From Cohnella sp. OV330 (GTDB taxonomy: Bacteria > Bacillota > Bacilli > Paenibacillales > Paenibacillaceae): a stretch of DNA of 64,000 nucleotides. The notes beneath the pieces are model-generated. The model was not told the DNA's origin and did not search any database. It saw only the letters and a list, made by a program, of their open reading frames with translations. The position numbers and the translations under genes were made by a program. Below are positions 37,029 through 45,766 of the stretch, piece by piece. The stretch lies in assembly GCF_900112065.1 (NCBI RefSeq), contig NZ_FOKE01000004.1, positions 434,001 to 498,000 of the forward strand. The letters are read 5' to 3'. Position 1 is the stretch's first letter. The number at the start of each line of letters is the position of its first letter.

Positions 37029-37143
37029 GCGCGCGCACATCCTTTATCATATAATTATATCTTCATCTTAACGCAGTCCGATGTCCCGCTGAATATAATC
37101 ATTGCCCGATTCGATATAAGAAAACAACAGGAAGTGCTGCGCA

Positions 37144-37974
37144 ATGCGGACATACAGAAGATTCGCGATCCCCTCCGGGCAGACAGGCCAGCTCCCCTTG
37201 TTCGTCGAGACGATCGGCACCGTGCTCGAGGAAGGAAAAATCGCCCGACCGACCGGTTACCCTTTTTACCACTGGCTGCAAACTTTAAGCGGCGAAGGCG
37301 CGTTTACCGTCGGCGGCAGAAAATTCAGCCTCCCTGCCGGCTCCGGCATCTTGGTCCCGTCGGAGGAGCCGCATGTCTACGAACCGGGCTCCGATGCGTG
37401 GGAGACGGCGTATTTAACGTTCGGCGGAACCGCGGCTGCGACGATGCTGATCGCGCTCGGCCTGGTCGAGCCCGTGCCGATTCGCTGGGAATGGGATTCC
37501 CCCTTAGCCGATTTTTTGGAGCGGATGCTGGATCGAATCGAGGCCGACGACGATCCGTTTGGCCTGGAGGCGTCCGCGGATGCCTACCGGTTCCTGCTCA
37601 CGCTGCGGCGGCACGGCCGATCGGGCAGACAGGACTCGGTCGACCGCGCGTCGGAGCGGCTGCGTCCGCTCATCGAGTGGATGGAACGGCGCTATGCCGA
37701 TCCCGACGCAGGCTTGGCCGACATGCGTGCGGTGCTCGGCATGCCGCCCAGCTCGATGAACGAACTGTTCAGGCGGGCGTTCGGCCAGTCCCCTTACAAC
37801 TATCTCATCGACCTGCGGATCCGCAAGGCGAAGGAGATGCTGATCGGGCGTCCGCAGGAGACCGTCTCGCGGATCGCCACGCTCGCGGGCTTCCGCGACA
37901 CGAGCCACTTCGTCGCCACGTTCAGGCGCAAAACCGGGCTGCCGCCGGATAAGTTCAGGCAGCTGTACGAATAA
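37144..37974 (+). CDS. AraC family regulator beside beta-galactosidase
   Basis: A 276-residue regulator. The N-terminal cupin (~1-95) binds an effector, and two helix-turn-helix motifs occupy ~175-276, with MPPSSMNELFRRAFGQSP and TLAGFRDTSHFVATFRRKTG. The start follows AGGAAG. Divergence from the GH42 gene over 115 bases suggests control of it; the effector is unknown. The stop lies at the edge of a terminator that reads the other way. Confidence 0.9.
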   Translation: MRTYRRFAIPSGQTGQLPLFVETIGTVLEEGKIARPTGYPFYHWLQTLSGEGAFTVGGRKFSLPAGSGILVPSEEPHVYEPGSDAWETAYLTFGGTAAATMLIALGLVEPVPIRWEWDSPLADFLERMLDRIEADDDPFGLEASADAYRFLLTLRRHGRSGRQDSVDRASERLRPLIEWMERRYADPDAGLADMRAVLGMPPSSMNELFRRAFGQSPYNYLIDLRIRKAKEMLIGRPQETVSRIATLAGFRDTSHFVATFRRKTGLPPDKFRQLYE

Positions 37975-38030
37975 AAACGCGGCATCCCGCCGAGCAGGCG
38001 CTTACGAGCCTGAGACACGGGATACCGCGT
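37971..38030 (-). terminator. Terminator of the eda-kdgK transcript
   Basis: On the minus strand ACGCGGTATCCCG pairs with CGGGATGCCGCGT around a loop holding a second small stem, followed by TTTTATT. Since it faces leftwards, the kdgK transcript would run through the 38.06-38.24 repeats before ending here. Confidence 0.72.
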
Positions 38031-38060
38031 ATATGAATACGAAGGCGATTCTGTTTTGGC

Positions 38061-38244
38061 GAAATAGCGATGTCGCGTATCGTTATTCCGTGCCGCGAGC
38101 CACTTTTCGGGAATTAACGATGTCGCGTATCGTTATTCCATGCCATGAGCCACGTTTCGGGATAATAGCGATGTCAGATGTCGTTATTTCGATCCACGAT
38201 CCGCTTTTCGGGCAAATAGCGATGTCCCGCATCGCTATTGCAGA
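38061..38244. repeat. Four-unit palindromic repeat array, period ~50-51 bp
   Basis: Units begin at 38061, 38111, 38161 and 38212 (the last partial). Each contains an inverted repeat with arms like AATAGCGAT and ATCGCTATT around 6-7 bases. Unit 4 is a perfect 9-bp palindrome; unit 1 has one G-T pair; unit 2 has a compensating A-T pair; unit 3 has wobble pairs. The linkers share GAGCCAC and TTTCGGG. The array fills the gap between kdgK and its terminator. An 85-codon open frame crosses it, but it has no ribosome site. Confidence 0.85.
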
Positions 38245-38271
38245 CGCAACGCGAAGCGTCCGCGCGCCTTT

Positions 38272-39252
38272 TCAGCGCGTCACTTCCTGACCGCCGTCTA
38301 GGAGACGAAGCATCTCTTCCCGGCGGGGCAAGCCCTCCCAGTCGCCTTTGAACTGCGTTGCCAGCGCGCCGAGCAGGTTCGCGCGATCGAGCGCGGACTT
38401 GAGGTACGCGCTGTCGCTTTGCCGCTCGTTTTCCAGCCATGCGGACAGGAAGCCCGCCGCGAAGGCATCCCCGGCGCCGACCGTATCGACGACGCGCTTC
38501 ACGACATGCGGCTCCGCCATGACGGCGGCTTGCGAGGAAAAGGCGACGGAGCCCTGCTCGCCCAGCTTCAGCACGACGGTCTTCGGCCCCATGCCCAGGA
38601 AGTCGGCGCCGTATTCGGCCTCGCTCTTCGTCCCGAGCAGAAACTCGGCCTCCTCGAGCCCCGGCATGAACACGTCGCAAAGCGGAATAAGGGACAGCAG
38701 CGTCTGACGCGCTTTTTCCTCGGACCAGAGCTTGCGGCGCAGGTTCGGATCGAAGGAGACGGACAAGCCTTCGTTGCGGGCGGCGATCATCGCGGCGCGG
38801 ATCGCGTTCTCGGCACCGTGGCTCAGCGCAGGCGTTATACCCGTCACGTGCAAATGGCCGGCGTTCGCGAACCACTCCGGACGGATCTGTTCCTGCGTCA
38901 GCATGCTGGCCGCCGAGCCTTTGCGGTAATAATAGACGTTGGGGTCGCCGTAACCTTTGAATTCTTTGAAATAGATCGCGGTCGGATGATTGTCGTCGCG
39001 TTCGGCCAGGCTCGTGTCCACGCCTTCGCCCGCCAGCGTCGACAGGATCAGATCGCCGAACGGGTCTTTGCCGAGACGGCTGATCCAGCGCACCTTCAGC
39101 CCCATGCGCGACAAGCCGATCGCCACGTTCGACTCGGCGCCGGCGACGGAGCGCGTGAAAAGCGGCGCGTAGGCCAGCGGTCCGTCGTGGATGGGCTGCA
39201 TAAGCACCATGCTCTCGCCGATCGTGACGACGTCCGCCCAGTTCGCGCTCAT
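38272..39252 (-). CDS. kdgK: 2-keto-3-deoxygluconate kinase (PfkB family)
   Basis: A 326-residue sugar kinase that makes 2-keto-3-deoxy-6-phosphogluconate. The PfkB features are GESMVLMQPIHDGP at the N-terminus and VVDTVGAGDAFAAGFLSAWL, with the catalytic Asp in GAGDA. Its ATG overlaps the eda stop by four bases. The pairing with eda supports KDG rather than a fructose or ribose substrate. Confidence 0.9.
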   Translation of the reverse strand: MSANWADVVTIGESMVLMQPIHDGPLAYAPLFTRSVAGAESNVAIGLSRMGLKVRWISRLGKDPFGDLILSTLAGEGVDTSLAERDDNHPTAIYFKEFKGYGDPNVYYYRKGSAASMLTQEQIRPEWFANAGHLHVTGITPALSHGAENAIRAAMIAARNEGLSVSFDPNLRRKLWSEEKARQTLLSLIPLCDVFMPGLEEAEFLLGTKSEAEYGADFLGMGPKTVVLKLGEQGSVAFSSQAAVMAEPHVVKRVVDTVGAGDAFAAGFLSAWLENERQSDSAYLKSALDRANLLGALATQFKGDWEGLPRREEMLRLLDGGQEVTR

Positions 39253-39896
39253 GCTCCCGCTCCTTCGCGTACGGCGTCGGCGAACGCGCGCGCGCGCGCC
39301 GTCAGCTCGTCGAACCGGCCCTCCGCGATCAATTGCTTGTCGACGAGATTGCCGCCCAAGCCGACCGCCACCGCGCCGGCGTCGAATACGGATTGAATGT
39401 TGCCCAGGTTGACGCCGCCCGTCGCGATCATCGGGATGTGATTAAGCGGCGCGCGGATTTCCTTTAGATAGCCCGCCCCCAGCGATGCGAACGGGAACAC
39501 CTTGACGGCCGACGCGCCGGCCTTGTACGCCTTGACGATCTCGGTCGGCGTCATCGTGCCCGGCCACACCTCAATGCCGTTCTCCGCGCCGTAGTAGACG
39601 ATCTCTTCGTCCAGGTTCGGCGAGATGAGGTACTCGGCGCCCGCCGCCACCGCTTCCTTGGCCTGCCCGATATCCAGCACCGTGCCGGCGCCGATCCGAA
39701 GCTTGCCCGCATAGCCTTCGCGGAAACGGGAGATCATCCCGAGGGCGCCGTCCGTATTGAGCGTAACCTCCAGGAACACGATCCCCCCGTCCGCCAGCGC
39801 CTTCGCCGTCCGGTCGCCGTTCGCTTCGTCGATGCCCCGGATGATCGCCACGATTTTTTCGCGGGATAGCTCCTCAAGCAGCTTTTTCATCTCCAA
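39249..39896 (-). CDS. eda: KDPG/KHG aldolase
   Basis: A 215-residue class I aldolase splitting 2-keto-3-deoxy-6-phosphogluconate to pyruvate and glyceraldehyde-3-phosphate. The Schiff-base lysine lies in AVKVFPFASLG, and the catalytic Glu in FLEVTLNTDGA. The start is TTG 39896 (GGGGAG five bases upstream) or ATG 39890; the two cannot be separated by eye. It forms a two-gene operon with kdgK for uronate degradation. Confidence 0.93.
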   Translation of the reverse strand: MEMKKLLEELSREKIVAIIRGIDEANGDRTAKALADGGIVFLEVTLNTDGALGMISRFREGYAGKLRIGAGTVLDIGQAKEAVAAGAEYLISPNLDEEIVYYGAENGIEVWPGTMTPTEIVKAYKAGASAVKVFPFASLGAGYLKEIRAPLNHIPMIATGGVNLGNIQSVFDAGAVAVGLGGNLVDKQLIAEGRFDELTARARAFADAVREGAGA

Positions 39897-39995
39897 CCAC
39901 TCTCCCCATACGATTCAAAACGCCAATATTTTCAGTTTATCACCATCATCGGCCAAGATAAAGTTAGGAATGCGACTTAAATAAACTTAAATAAA

Positions 39996-40038
39996 CGCAA
40001 ATAAACCGCATCTCCGTCTTTAAATACGGAGATGCGGT
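39996..40038 (-). terminator. Terminator after the lipoprotein gene
   Basis: On the minus strand CCGCATCTCCGT pairs perfectly with ACGGAGATGCGG, followed by TTTATTTG. Three 10-bp direct repeats of the type ACTTAAATAA precede it at 39976-40006 on the plus strand. Confidence 0.88.
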
Positions 40039-40075
40039 CCAAATGACGCCGATTTAGCCTTATATAATGCCTCGG

Positions 40076-40822
40076 TCAGGCGCCGGCCGCAGACTGCTGT
40101 CCGTCCGTTTGAGCTTGCCCTTGACCCTGTCCTTGACCGCCGCGCATGCCGCCGCCGAAGCCGCCGCCAATTCCGCCTAGGCGGATCGATTCGGCTTCCT
40201 GCGTGCCTTCCTTCAACGTCACCGTGATGACGTCGTCCGCCTTCAGGTCCCCGATCGCGATCTCGGTCTCCGTCCGTTGGCCGTCGGTCGTCTCGGTCTT
40301 GTAGATTTTCGTAGCGTCGGTGACGGTGATGTCCTCGGTTTCTTCGGTGAACATATTGGCCATGTCGGGACGCTGCCCCCCCTGGCCCGCTTGTCCGCCT
40401 GCCCCGCCTTGTCCCGCCTGCCCGCCGGCTTGGCCGTCCACGCCCTGCTGCGGCGGATCGCCGCTCGGCGGCTGCGCGTCTTCGCTTGGCGCGGCGCCGT
40501 CGCCCGCATTTTGTCCGCCGTCCTGGCGGTTGCCGCCCATCCGTCCGCCGCCTTGTCCGGGTTGGAACGACGACTTGTAGATCGTGATCGTATTGCCGCT
40601 TACGCTCTTGATCTTGCCGAGCGTCCCCATCGCCTGCATGCCGCCGAAGCCTCCGCCTTGACCGGCCGCAGCCCGATCGCCCGCGGCTGCGCCGCCGGAC
40701 TGGACGCCGGCAGCCGCCTGCGCAGGCGCCGCAGTCCCGCTATCGTCGGCTTTAGAACCGCAGCTCGCCAGCAATGCAACCGTTAACGCCGCCGCGGCGA
40801 GCATCGTCCATTTTTTGTTCAT
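40076..40822 (-). CDS. Gly/Gln-rich lipoprotein
   Basis: A 248-residue protein. The signal peptide ends in the lipobox LLASCGS, so the mature protein is anchored by a lipid-modified cysteine. Two short beta-type segments are visible, MGTLGKIKSVSGNTITIYKS and DVITVTLKEGTQEAESIRL. They are joined and flanked by low-complexity stretches rich in Gly, Gln and Asp. The first segment resembles DUF5666-type repeats. The start ATG 40822 follows GGGAGGAG. It lies 95 bases after the ABC exporter genes on the same strand, so a link is possible but unproven. Confidence 0.72.
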   Translation of the reverse strand: MNKKWTMLAAAALTVALLASCGSKADDSGTAAPAQAAAGVQSGGAAAGDRAAAGQGGGFGGMQAMGTLGKIKSVSGNTITIYKSSFQPGQGGGRMGGNRQDGGQNAGDGAAPSEDAQPPSGDPPQQGVDGQAGGQAGQGGAGGQAGQGGQRPDMANMFTEETEDITVTDATKIYKTETTDGQRTETEIAIGDLKADDVITVTLKEGTQEAESIRLGGIGGGFGGGMRGGQGQGQGQAQTDGQQSAAGA

Positions 40823-40916
40823 TCGCCCAACAACTCCTCCCATGTCCTATCAGCAAGGTATCACGGGCAAATGAATGGATCATGAACAAACTCTGAAATT
40901 TGGATAAAACTTCCCG

Positions 40917-42812
40917 TCAGCTCGCGTCTTCCGAAAATTTGCCGCCGGAAAATTGACTATTGTACAGATCGGCGTAAAAACCGCCTGCGGCGAGCAACGC
41001 TTCATGCGTACCCTGCTCGATCACGGTCCCCTTGTTCATGACGAGGATCAGGTCGGCTTCCCGGATCGTCGACAGACGGTGCGCGATGACAAAGCTCGTT
41101 CGGCCCTGCATGAGACGGTTCATCGCCGTCTGAATGTTGGCTTCGGTACGCGTGTCGACGCTGCTCGTCGCTTCGTCGAGGATCAAAATCGCAGGATCGG
41201 CCAGGATGGCGCGGGCGATCGTGAGCAGCTGCTTTTGTCCTTGCGAAAGGTTGGAGGCTTCCTCGTTCAGCACGGTGTCGTACCCGTCGGGCAGCGTCCG
41301 AATGAAGTGGTCCGCGAACGCCGCTTTCGCGGCATCCACCACCTCCGCCTCGGTCGCGCCGGCCCGGCCGTAGGCGATGTTGTCGCGAATCGTCCCGCCG
41401 AACAGCCAAGTATCCTGCAGCACCATGCCGAACAGGCTGCGAAGGTTGCCGCGCTTCAGCTTGGAAATATCGGTCCCGTCGACCGTGATCGACCCGCCGT
41501 TCACCTCGTAGAAGCGCATGAGCAGGTTAACGAGCGTCGTCTTGCCCGCGCCGGTCGGCCCGACGATCGCCACGGTCTGACCGGCCTTCACGTCGATGTT
41601 CATGTCCGCGATGAGCGGCGCGTCGTCCTTGTAGCTGAAGTCCACGCGCTTGAAGGCGACATGGCCCGCCACGCGGGACGGATCGAGCTCCTTGTTTTCC
41701 TCGGGCATCTCTTCGCGCTCGTCGAGCAGCTCGAACACCCGCTCCGCGGAGGCGATCGTCGACTGAATGATATTGGCGATATTCGCGGTCTGGGTAATCG
41801 GCATCGTGAATTGGCGCGCGTATTGGATAAAAGCCTGAATGTCCCCGATGTTGATCGCTTGCCGCGTAACGAGCACGCCGCCCACGACGCTGATCGCGAC
41901 GTAGCCGATATTGCCGATGAAGCTCATGAGCGGCATCATGATGCCGGACACGAACTGCGCGCGCCAGCCGGCATCGTACAACCGATCGTTGATGGCGTCG
42001 AATTTCTCGACCGCCTTCCGTTCGTGGCCGTATGCCTTAACGATCTGATGGCCGGTATACATCTCTTCGACGTGGCCGTTCAGCTCGCCCAGGTTTTTTT
42101 GCTGGCCGATGAAGTAGCCTTGCGACTTGCCTGCGATCGCTTTGATGACAAGGAAGCTGAGCGGAAGCGTCAGCAGCACGATGACCGTCAGCAATGGACT
42201 GATCGTCAGCATCATGACGATGACGCCGACGATCGTGACGACGGACGTGATGAGCTGCGTCAGGCTCTGCTGCAGCGTATTGCTGATATTGTCCACGTCG
42301 TTGACGACGCGGCTCAAGATCTCCCCGTGCGTTCGCGAATCGAAAAACTTGAGCGGCAGCCGGGCGAGCTTCTCGTTGACGTCGTTGCGCAGCTTGTATA
42401 CGGTTCGCTGGGCGACGCCGGCCATCAGGTACTGCTGAATGTAGCTGAAGACGGCGCTCAGCACGTACAATCCGATCAGCCAGGCGATGATCATCTCGAT
42501 GCCGTGCCAGTCGATCTTGGCGTTCGGATCAATGATGCCAGCGAACAGCTTCGTCGTCGCATGCCCGAGAATCTTGGGACTTAAAATGGAAAAGATCGTA
42601 CTCACGATCGCCGCAGCGAACACGGTAATCAACGTGAAACGGAACGGCTTCAAATAGCCGACCAGCCTGCGGAATGTGCCCTTGAAATCCTTGGCTTTCT
42701 GAACCGGCATGCCCGGTCTCCCGCCGGGATGACCGCCGAACGGGCCGGGGCCGCCAGGGCCGCCGTCCTGCCGCGGAGGCCCCCCTCTGCCTGCGCCTGC
42801 TTGCTGACTCAT
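40917..42812 (-). CDS. ABC exporter subunit B (canonical ATPase site)
   Basis: A 631-residue half-transporter with a Gly/Pro-rich N-terminus (~1-40), six helices and a C-terminal nucleotide-binding domain. Walker A is VGPTGAGKTTLVNLLMRF, the signature is LSQGQKQL, Walker B with catalytic Glu is ILILDEATSS, and the switch His lies in VIAHRLST. It overlaps the partner gene by four bases (ATGA). The pair fits heterodimeric multidrug exporters of the BmrCD/YfiBC kind; the substrate is unknown. Confidence 0.93.
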   Translation of the reverse strand: MSQQAGAGRGGPPRQDGGPGGPGPFGGHPGGRPGMPVQKAKDFKGTFRRLVGYLKPFRFTLITVFAAAIVSTIFSILSPKILGHATTKLFAGIIDPNAKIDWHGIEMIIAWLIGLYVLSAVFSYIQQYLMAGVAQRTVYKLRNDVNEKLARLPLKFFDSRTHGEILSRVVNDVDNISNTLQQSLTQLITSVVTIVGVIVMMLTISPLLTVIVLLTLPLSFLVIKAIAGKSQGYFIGQQKNLGELNGHVEEMYTGHQIVKAYGHERKAVEKFDAINDRLYDAGWRAQFVSGIMMPLMSFIGNIGYVAISVVGGVLVTRQAINIGDIQAFIQYARQFTMPITQTANIANIIQSTIASAERVFELLDEREEMPEENKELDPSRVAGHVAFKRVDFSYKDDAPLIADMNIDVKAGQTVAIVGPTGAGKTTLVNLLMRFYEVNGGSITVDGTDISKLKRGNLRSLFGMVLQDTWLFGGTIRDNIAYGRAGATEAEVVDAAKAAFADHFIRTLPDGYDTVLNEEASNLSQGQKQLLTIARAILADPAILILDEATSSVDTRTEANIQTAMNRLMQGRTSFVIAHRLSTIREADLILVMNKGTVIEQGTHEALLAAGGFYADLYNSQFSGGKFSEDAS

Positions 42813-44545
42813 GCGATCTCCTCCTCCGTCAGCTGCGAAGACACGATTTCTTTATAGATCTCGCTCGATTGCAGCAGTTCCTTATGCGAGCCCGTTGCGG
42901 CGATCTCGCCGTCGTCGAGCACGATGATCCGGTCGGCGTCCATGACCGTGCTGACGCGCTGCGCGACGATCAAGACGGTCGCCTCCGTCGTCTCGCTCTT
43001 CAGCGCGGCTCTAAGCTTCGCATCCGTCTTGAAGTCGAGCGCCGAGAAGCTGTCGTCGAAAATATAGATGTCCGGCCGCCGTACGAGCGCGCGGGCGATG
43101 GATAGCCGCTGCTTCTGCCCGCCGGATACGTTGGTGCCGCCCTGGGCGATATGCGCGCCGAACCCGCCTTCCATTCCCGAGATGAAGTCGGCCGCTTGGG
43201 CGACCTCGGCGGCATGGCGCAGCTCCTCGTCGGTCGCGTCTTCTTTGCCGTAGCGGATATTGTCCGCGATCGATCCCGTGAAAAGCACCGCCTTCTGCGG
43301 GACGAGACCGATCTGCGATCGAAGCTCCGATTGCGGACGCTCCCGCACGTCGGTACCGCCGATCCGGATGCTGCCTGAATCCACGTCGTAAAAACGGGGG
43401 ATCAGATTGACGAGGGTCGACTTGCCGGAGCCTGTCCCCCCGATGATCGCGGTCACCTCGCCCGGCTCCGCCCGGAAGCTGACGTTCTTGAGCGCCGGCT
43501 GCTCCGCGCCCGGATAGCTGAACGTAACATCGTCGAACTCGACGACGCCGCGCAGCTCCGTACGGCCTGTGCGCGCATGCGGCGCGTCGTTCACGACGGG
43601 CGACATCTCCAGCACCTCGTTGATGCGGACGGCCGAAGCCGACGCGCGCGGCACCATGACGAACATCATCGACAGCATGAGCATCGAGAACATGATCTGC
43701 ATGGCGTATTGGAGGAACGCCATCAAGTCGCCGACTTCCATATGGCCGTGGCTGACCCGGAGACCCCCGAACCAGATGATCGCGACGCTCGAAAAGTTCA
43801 TGATGAGCATCATGAGCGGCCAGAGGACGGCCATGATCTGATTGACCCGTACGGACGTGTCCGTGAGATCGCGGTTCGCTTCGACGAATCGCGCCTGCTC
43901 GTGCCCGATGCGTCCGAACGAGCGGATGACGCGAATGCCCGTCAGCCCCTCCCGAAGCACGAGATTCAGCTTGTCGAGCTTTTTCTGAATGACTCTGAAC
44001 AAAGGGATGCCCTTGCGCGCGACCAGGACGATCGTCAGGACGAGCACCGGAACGGCTACGACAAGCACGAGCGACAGCTGGGCATCCTTGGATACGGCCA
44101 TGATGATGCCGCCGATGCTCATCATCGGCGCCATGACCATCATCCGCAGCATCATCATGAGCACCTGCTGCACCTGGTTGATGTCGTTGGTCGTGCGCGT
44201 GATCAGCGAGGCGGTGCCGATCTTGTCGAATTCCTGGAGCGAATACTGCTCGACGCGGGAAAACACATTGCCCCGGACGAGCCGGCCGAAGCCAGCCGAG
44301 ATGCGCGACGAGTAATAGCTCGCCAGGATCGATACGCCGGTGCCGACGAGCGCCACGGCGAGCATGAAGCCGCCGATCCGCATGATGTAAGCGGTATCGC
44401 CGCCGCGCTTGACGATGCCTTCGTCGACGATGTCCGCCATTAAGGTCGGCAGGTACAGCTCGGACAGCGACTGCAGCAGGATCAGCGCCATGACCAGGAC
44501 GACGAGGGCCCGGTACGGCGCGAGCAATCTGAACAGCTTTAACAT
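42809..44545 (-). CDS. ABC exporter subunit A (degenerate ATPase site)
   Basis: A 578-residue half-transporter with six helices and a nucleotide-binding domain. Walker A is IGGTGSGKSTLVNLIPRF and the signature is VSGGQKQRLS. The residue after Walker B is Asp, not Glu (IYIFDDSFSALD), and the switch His is Gln (IVAQRVST). These changes mark the non-hydrolysing site of a heterodimer. The start is set at ATG 44545 (GGAAGG eight bases upstream). It is the first gene of the pair. Confidence 0.92.
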   Translation of the reverse strand: MLKLFRLLAPYRALVVLVMALILLQSLSELYLPTLMADIVDEGIVKRGGDTAYIMRIGGFMLAVALVGTGVSILASYYSSRISAGFGRLVRGNVFSRVEQYSLQEFDKIGTASLITRTTNDINQVQQVLMMMLRMMVMAPMMSIGGIIMAVSKDAQLSLVLVVAVPVLVLTIVLVARKGIPLFRVIQKKLDKLNLVLREGLTGIRVIRSFGRIGHEQARFVEANRDLTDTSVRVNQIMAVLWPLMMLIMNFSSVAIIWFGGLRVSHGHMEVGDLMAFLQYAMQIMFSMLMLSMMFVMVPRASASAVRINEVLEMSPVVNDAPHARTGRTELRGVVEFDDVTFSYPGAEQPALKNVSFRAEPGEVTAIIGGTGSGKSTLVNLIPRFYDVDSGSIRIGGTDVRERPQSELRSQIGLVPQKAVLFTGSIADNIRYGKEDATDEELRHAAEVAQAADFISGMEGGFGAHIAQGGTNVSGGQKQRLSIARALVRRPDIYIFDDSFSALDFKTDAKLRAALKSETTEATVLIVAQRVSTVMDADRIIVLDDGEIAATGSHKELLQSSEIYKEIVSSQLTEEEIA

Positions 44546-44644
44546 GGACGTCATCCTTCCCGATTTCTAGATTTGTGGCTTTTGAACAAACGGATACCCA
44601 TACCCTATCCTTCAATTATGAATTCAATATGAACCAAAGCGAGT

Positions 44645-44673
44645 TTGTCCGCAAGTCTCAAATGGCATAAAAT
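44645..44673 (+). promoter_or_regulatory. Sigma-A promoter of lplA
   Basis: TTGTCC, 17 bases, TAAAAT, about 36 bases before the TTG start of the gene. Confidence 0.6.
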
Positions 44674-44708
44674 AGAGAGGACGCACATTCGACGGGAGGC
44701 AGACGGCA

Positions 44709-45698
44709 TTGCTTTTTATCGACAACGGCGGCGGCAACGATCCCGCCCTTAATCTGGCTCTCGAGGAGTATACCCTTCGCAAGCTGTCCGGGGATGAGCC
44801 GATCCTGCTTTTTTACGTCAACAGGCCTTCCATTATCATCGGAAAAAACCAGAACACCGCCGAAGAAGTCAATTCGGCCTATACCGAGGCGCACGGCATC
44901 GACGTCGTTCGCAGGCTGTCCGGCGGCGGCGCCGTCTATCACGATCTCGGCAATTTGAATTTTAGCTTTATCACCAAGGACGACGGCAATTCGTTCCATA
45001 ACTTCCGCAAGTTCACGGAGCCGGTCGTCAAAGCGCTCCGCGGCATGGGCGTCGAAGCCGAGCTGTCGGGCCGCAACGACATTCAAGTCGGCGAACGCAA
45101 AATATCGGGCAACGCGATGTTCGCGACCGGCGGACGGATGTTCTGCCACGGCACGCTGCTGTTCGACTCCCACATGGAGGACGTATCCGCGGCGCTGAAG
45201 CCGAATCCGCTCAAGTTCGAGTCGAAGGCGACCAAGTCGATCCGCGCGCGCGTCGCCAACATTTCGGAGTTTCTTGCGGAGCCGATGACGATGGAAGCCT
45301 TCAGAAGCCGGATCCTCACCTCGATTTTCGACGGCGCCTCCGACATTCCTCAGCTTCGGCTGACCGAGGCGGATTGGGAAGCGGTTCGCAAGCTGGCGGA
45401 CGAGCGGTACCGGAGCTGGGATTGGAATTTCGGCTTGTCGCCGGCATTTAACGTCCAGCAGCGCAAGCGACTGCCCGCCGGAACCTTCGATATCCGAATG
45501 AACGTGCAGGATGGCCGCATCTCGGAAGCCGCCGTGTACGGCGACTTCTTCGGCAGAGGCGAGATCGGCGACGTGACCGAGATGCTTCAAGGGCTGCGTT
45601 ACGACCGGGAGTCGCTCGCGGCCGCGTTCGAAGGCGTGGACTTGGCCTTTTACTTCGGCGCGGTCACGATGGAAGAATGGCTGGATCTGCTGATCTGA
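44709..45698 (+). CDS. lplA: Lipoate-protein ligase
   Basis: A 329-residue LplA/LplJ enzyme that attaches free lipoate, via lipoyl-AMP, to the E2 and GcvH proteins. Motifs are RRLSGGGAVYHDLGNLNFS in the binding site and KISGNAMFATGGRMFCHGTL with the conserved Lys. The small C-terminal domain is present. The start is TTG 44709 after GGGAGG. It probably leads an operon with the reductase that follows 68 bases later. Confidence 0.95.
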   Translation: MLFIDNGGGNDPALNLALEEYTLRKLSGDEPILLFYVNRPSIIIGKNQNTAEEVNSAYTEAHGIDVVRRLSGGGAVYHDLGNLNFSFITKDDGNSFHNFRKFTEPVVKALRGMGVEAELSGRNDIQVGERKISGNAMFATGGRMFCHGTLLFDSHMEDVSAALKPNPLKFESKATKSIRARVANISEFLAEPMTMEAFRSRILTSIFDGASDIPQLRLTEADWEAVRKLADERYRSWDWNFGLSPAFNVQQRKRLPAGTFDIRMNVQDGRISEAAVYGDFFGRGEIGDVTEMLQGLRYDRESLAAAFEGVDLAFYFGAVTMEEWLDLLI

Positions 45699-45766
45699 AG
45701 CCGATGCGCAAATCGTTCTCAACTTAGATTACCCCATCACCCATACACGACTGGAGGCACTGTACG

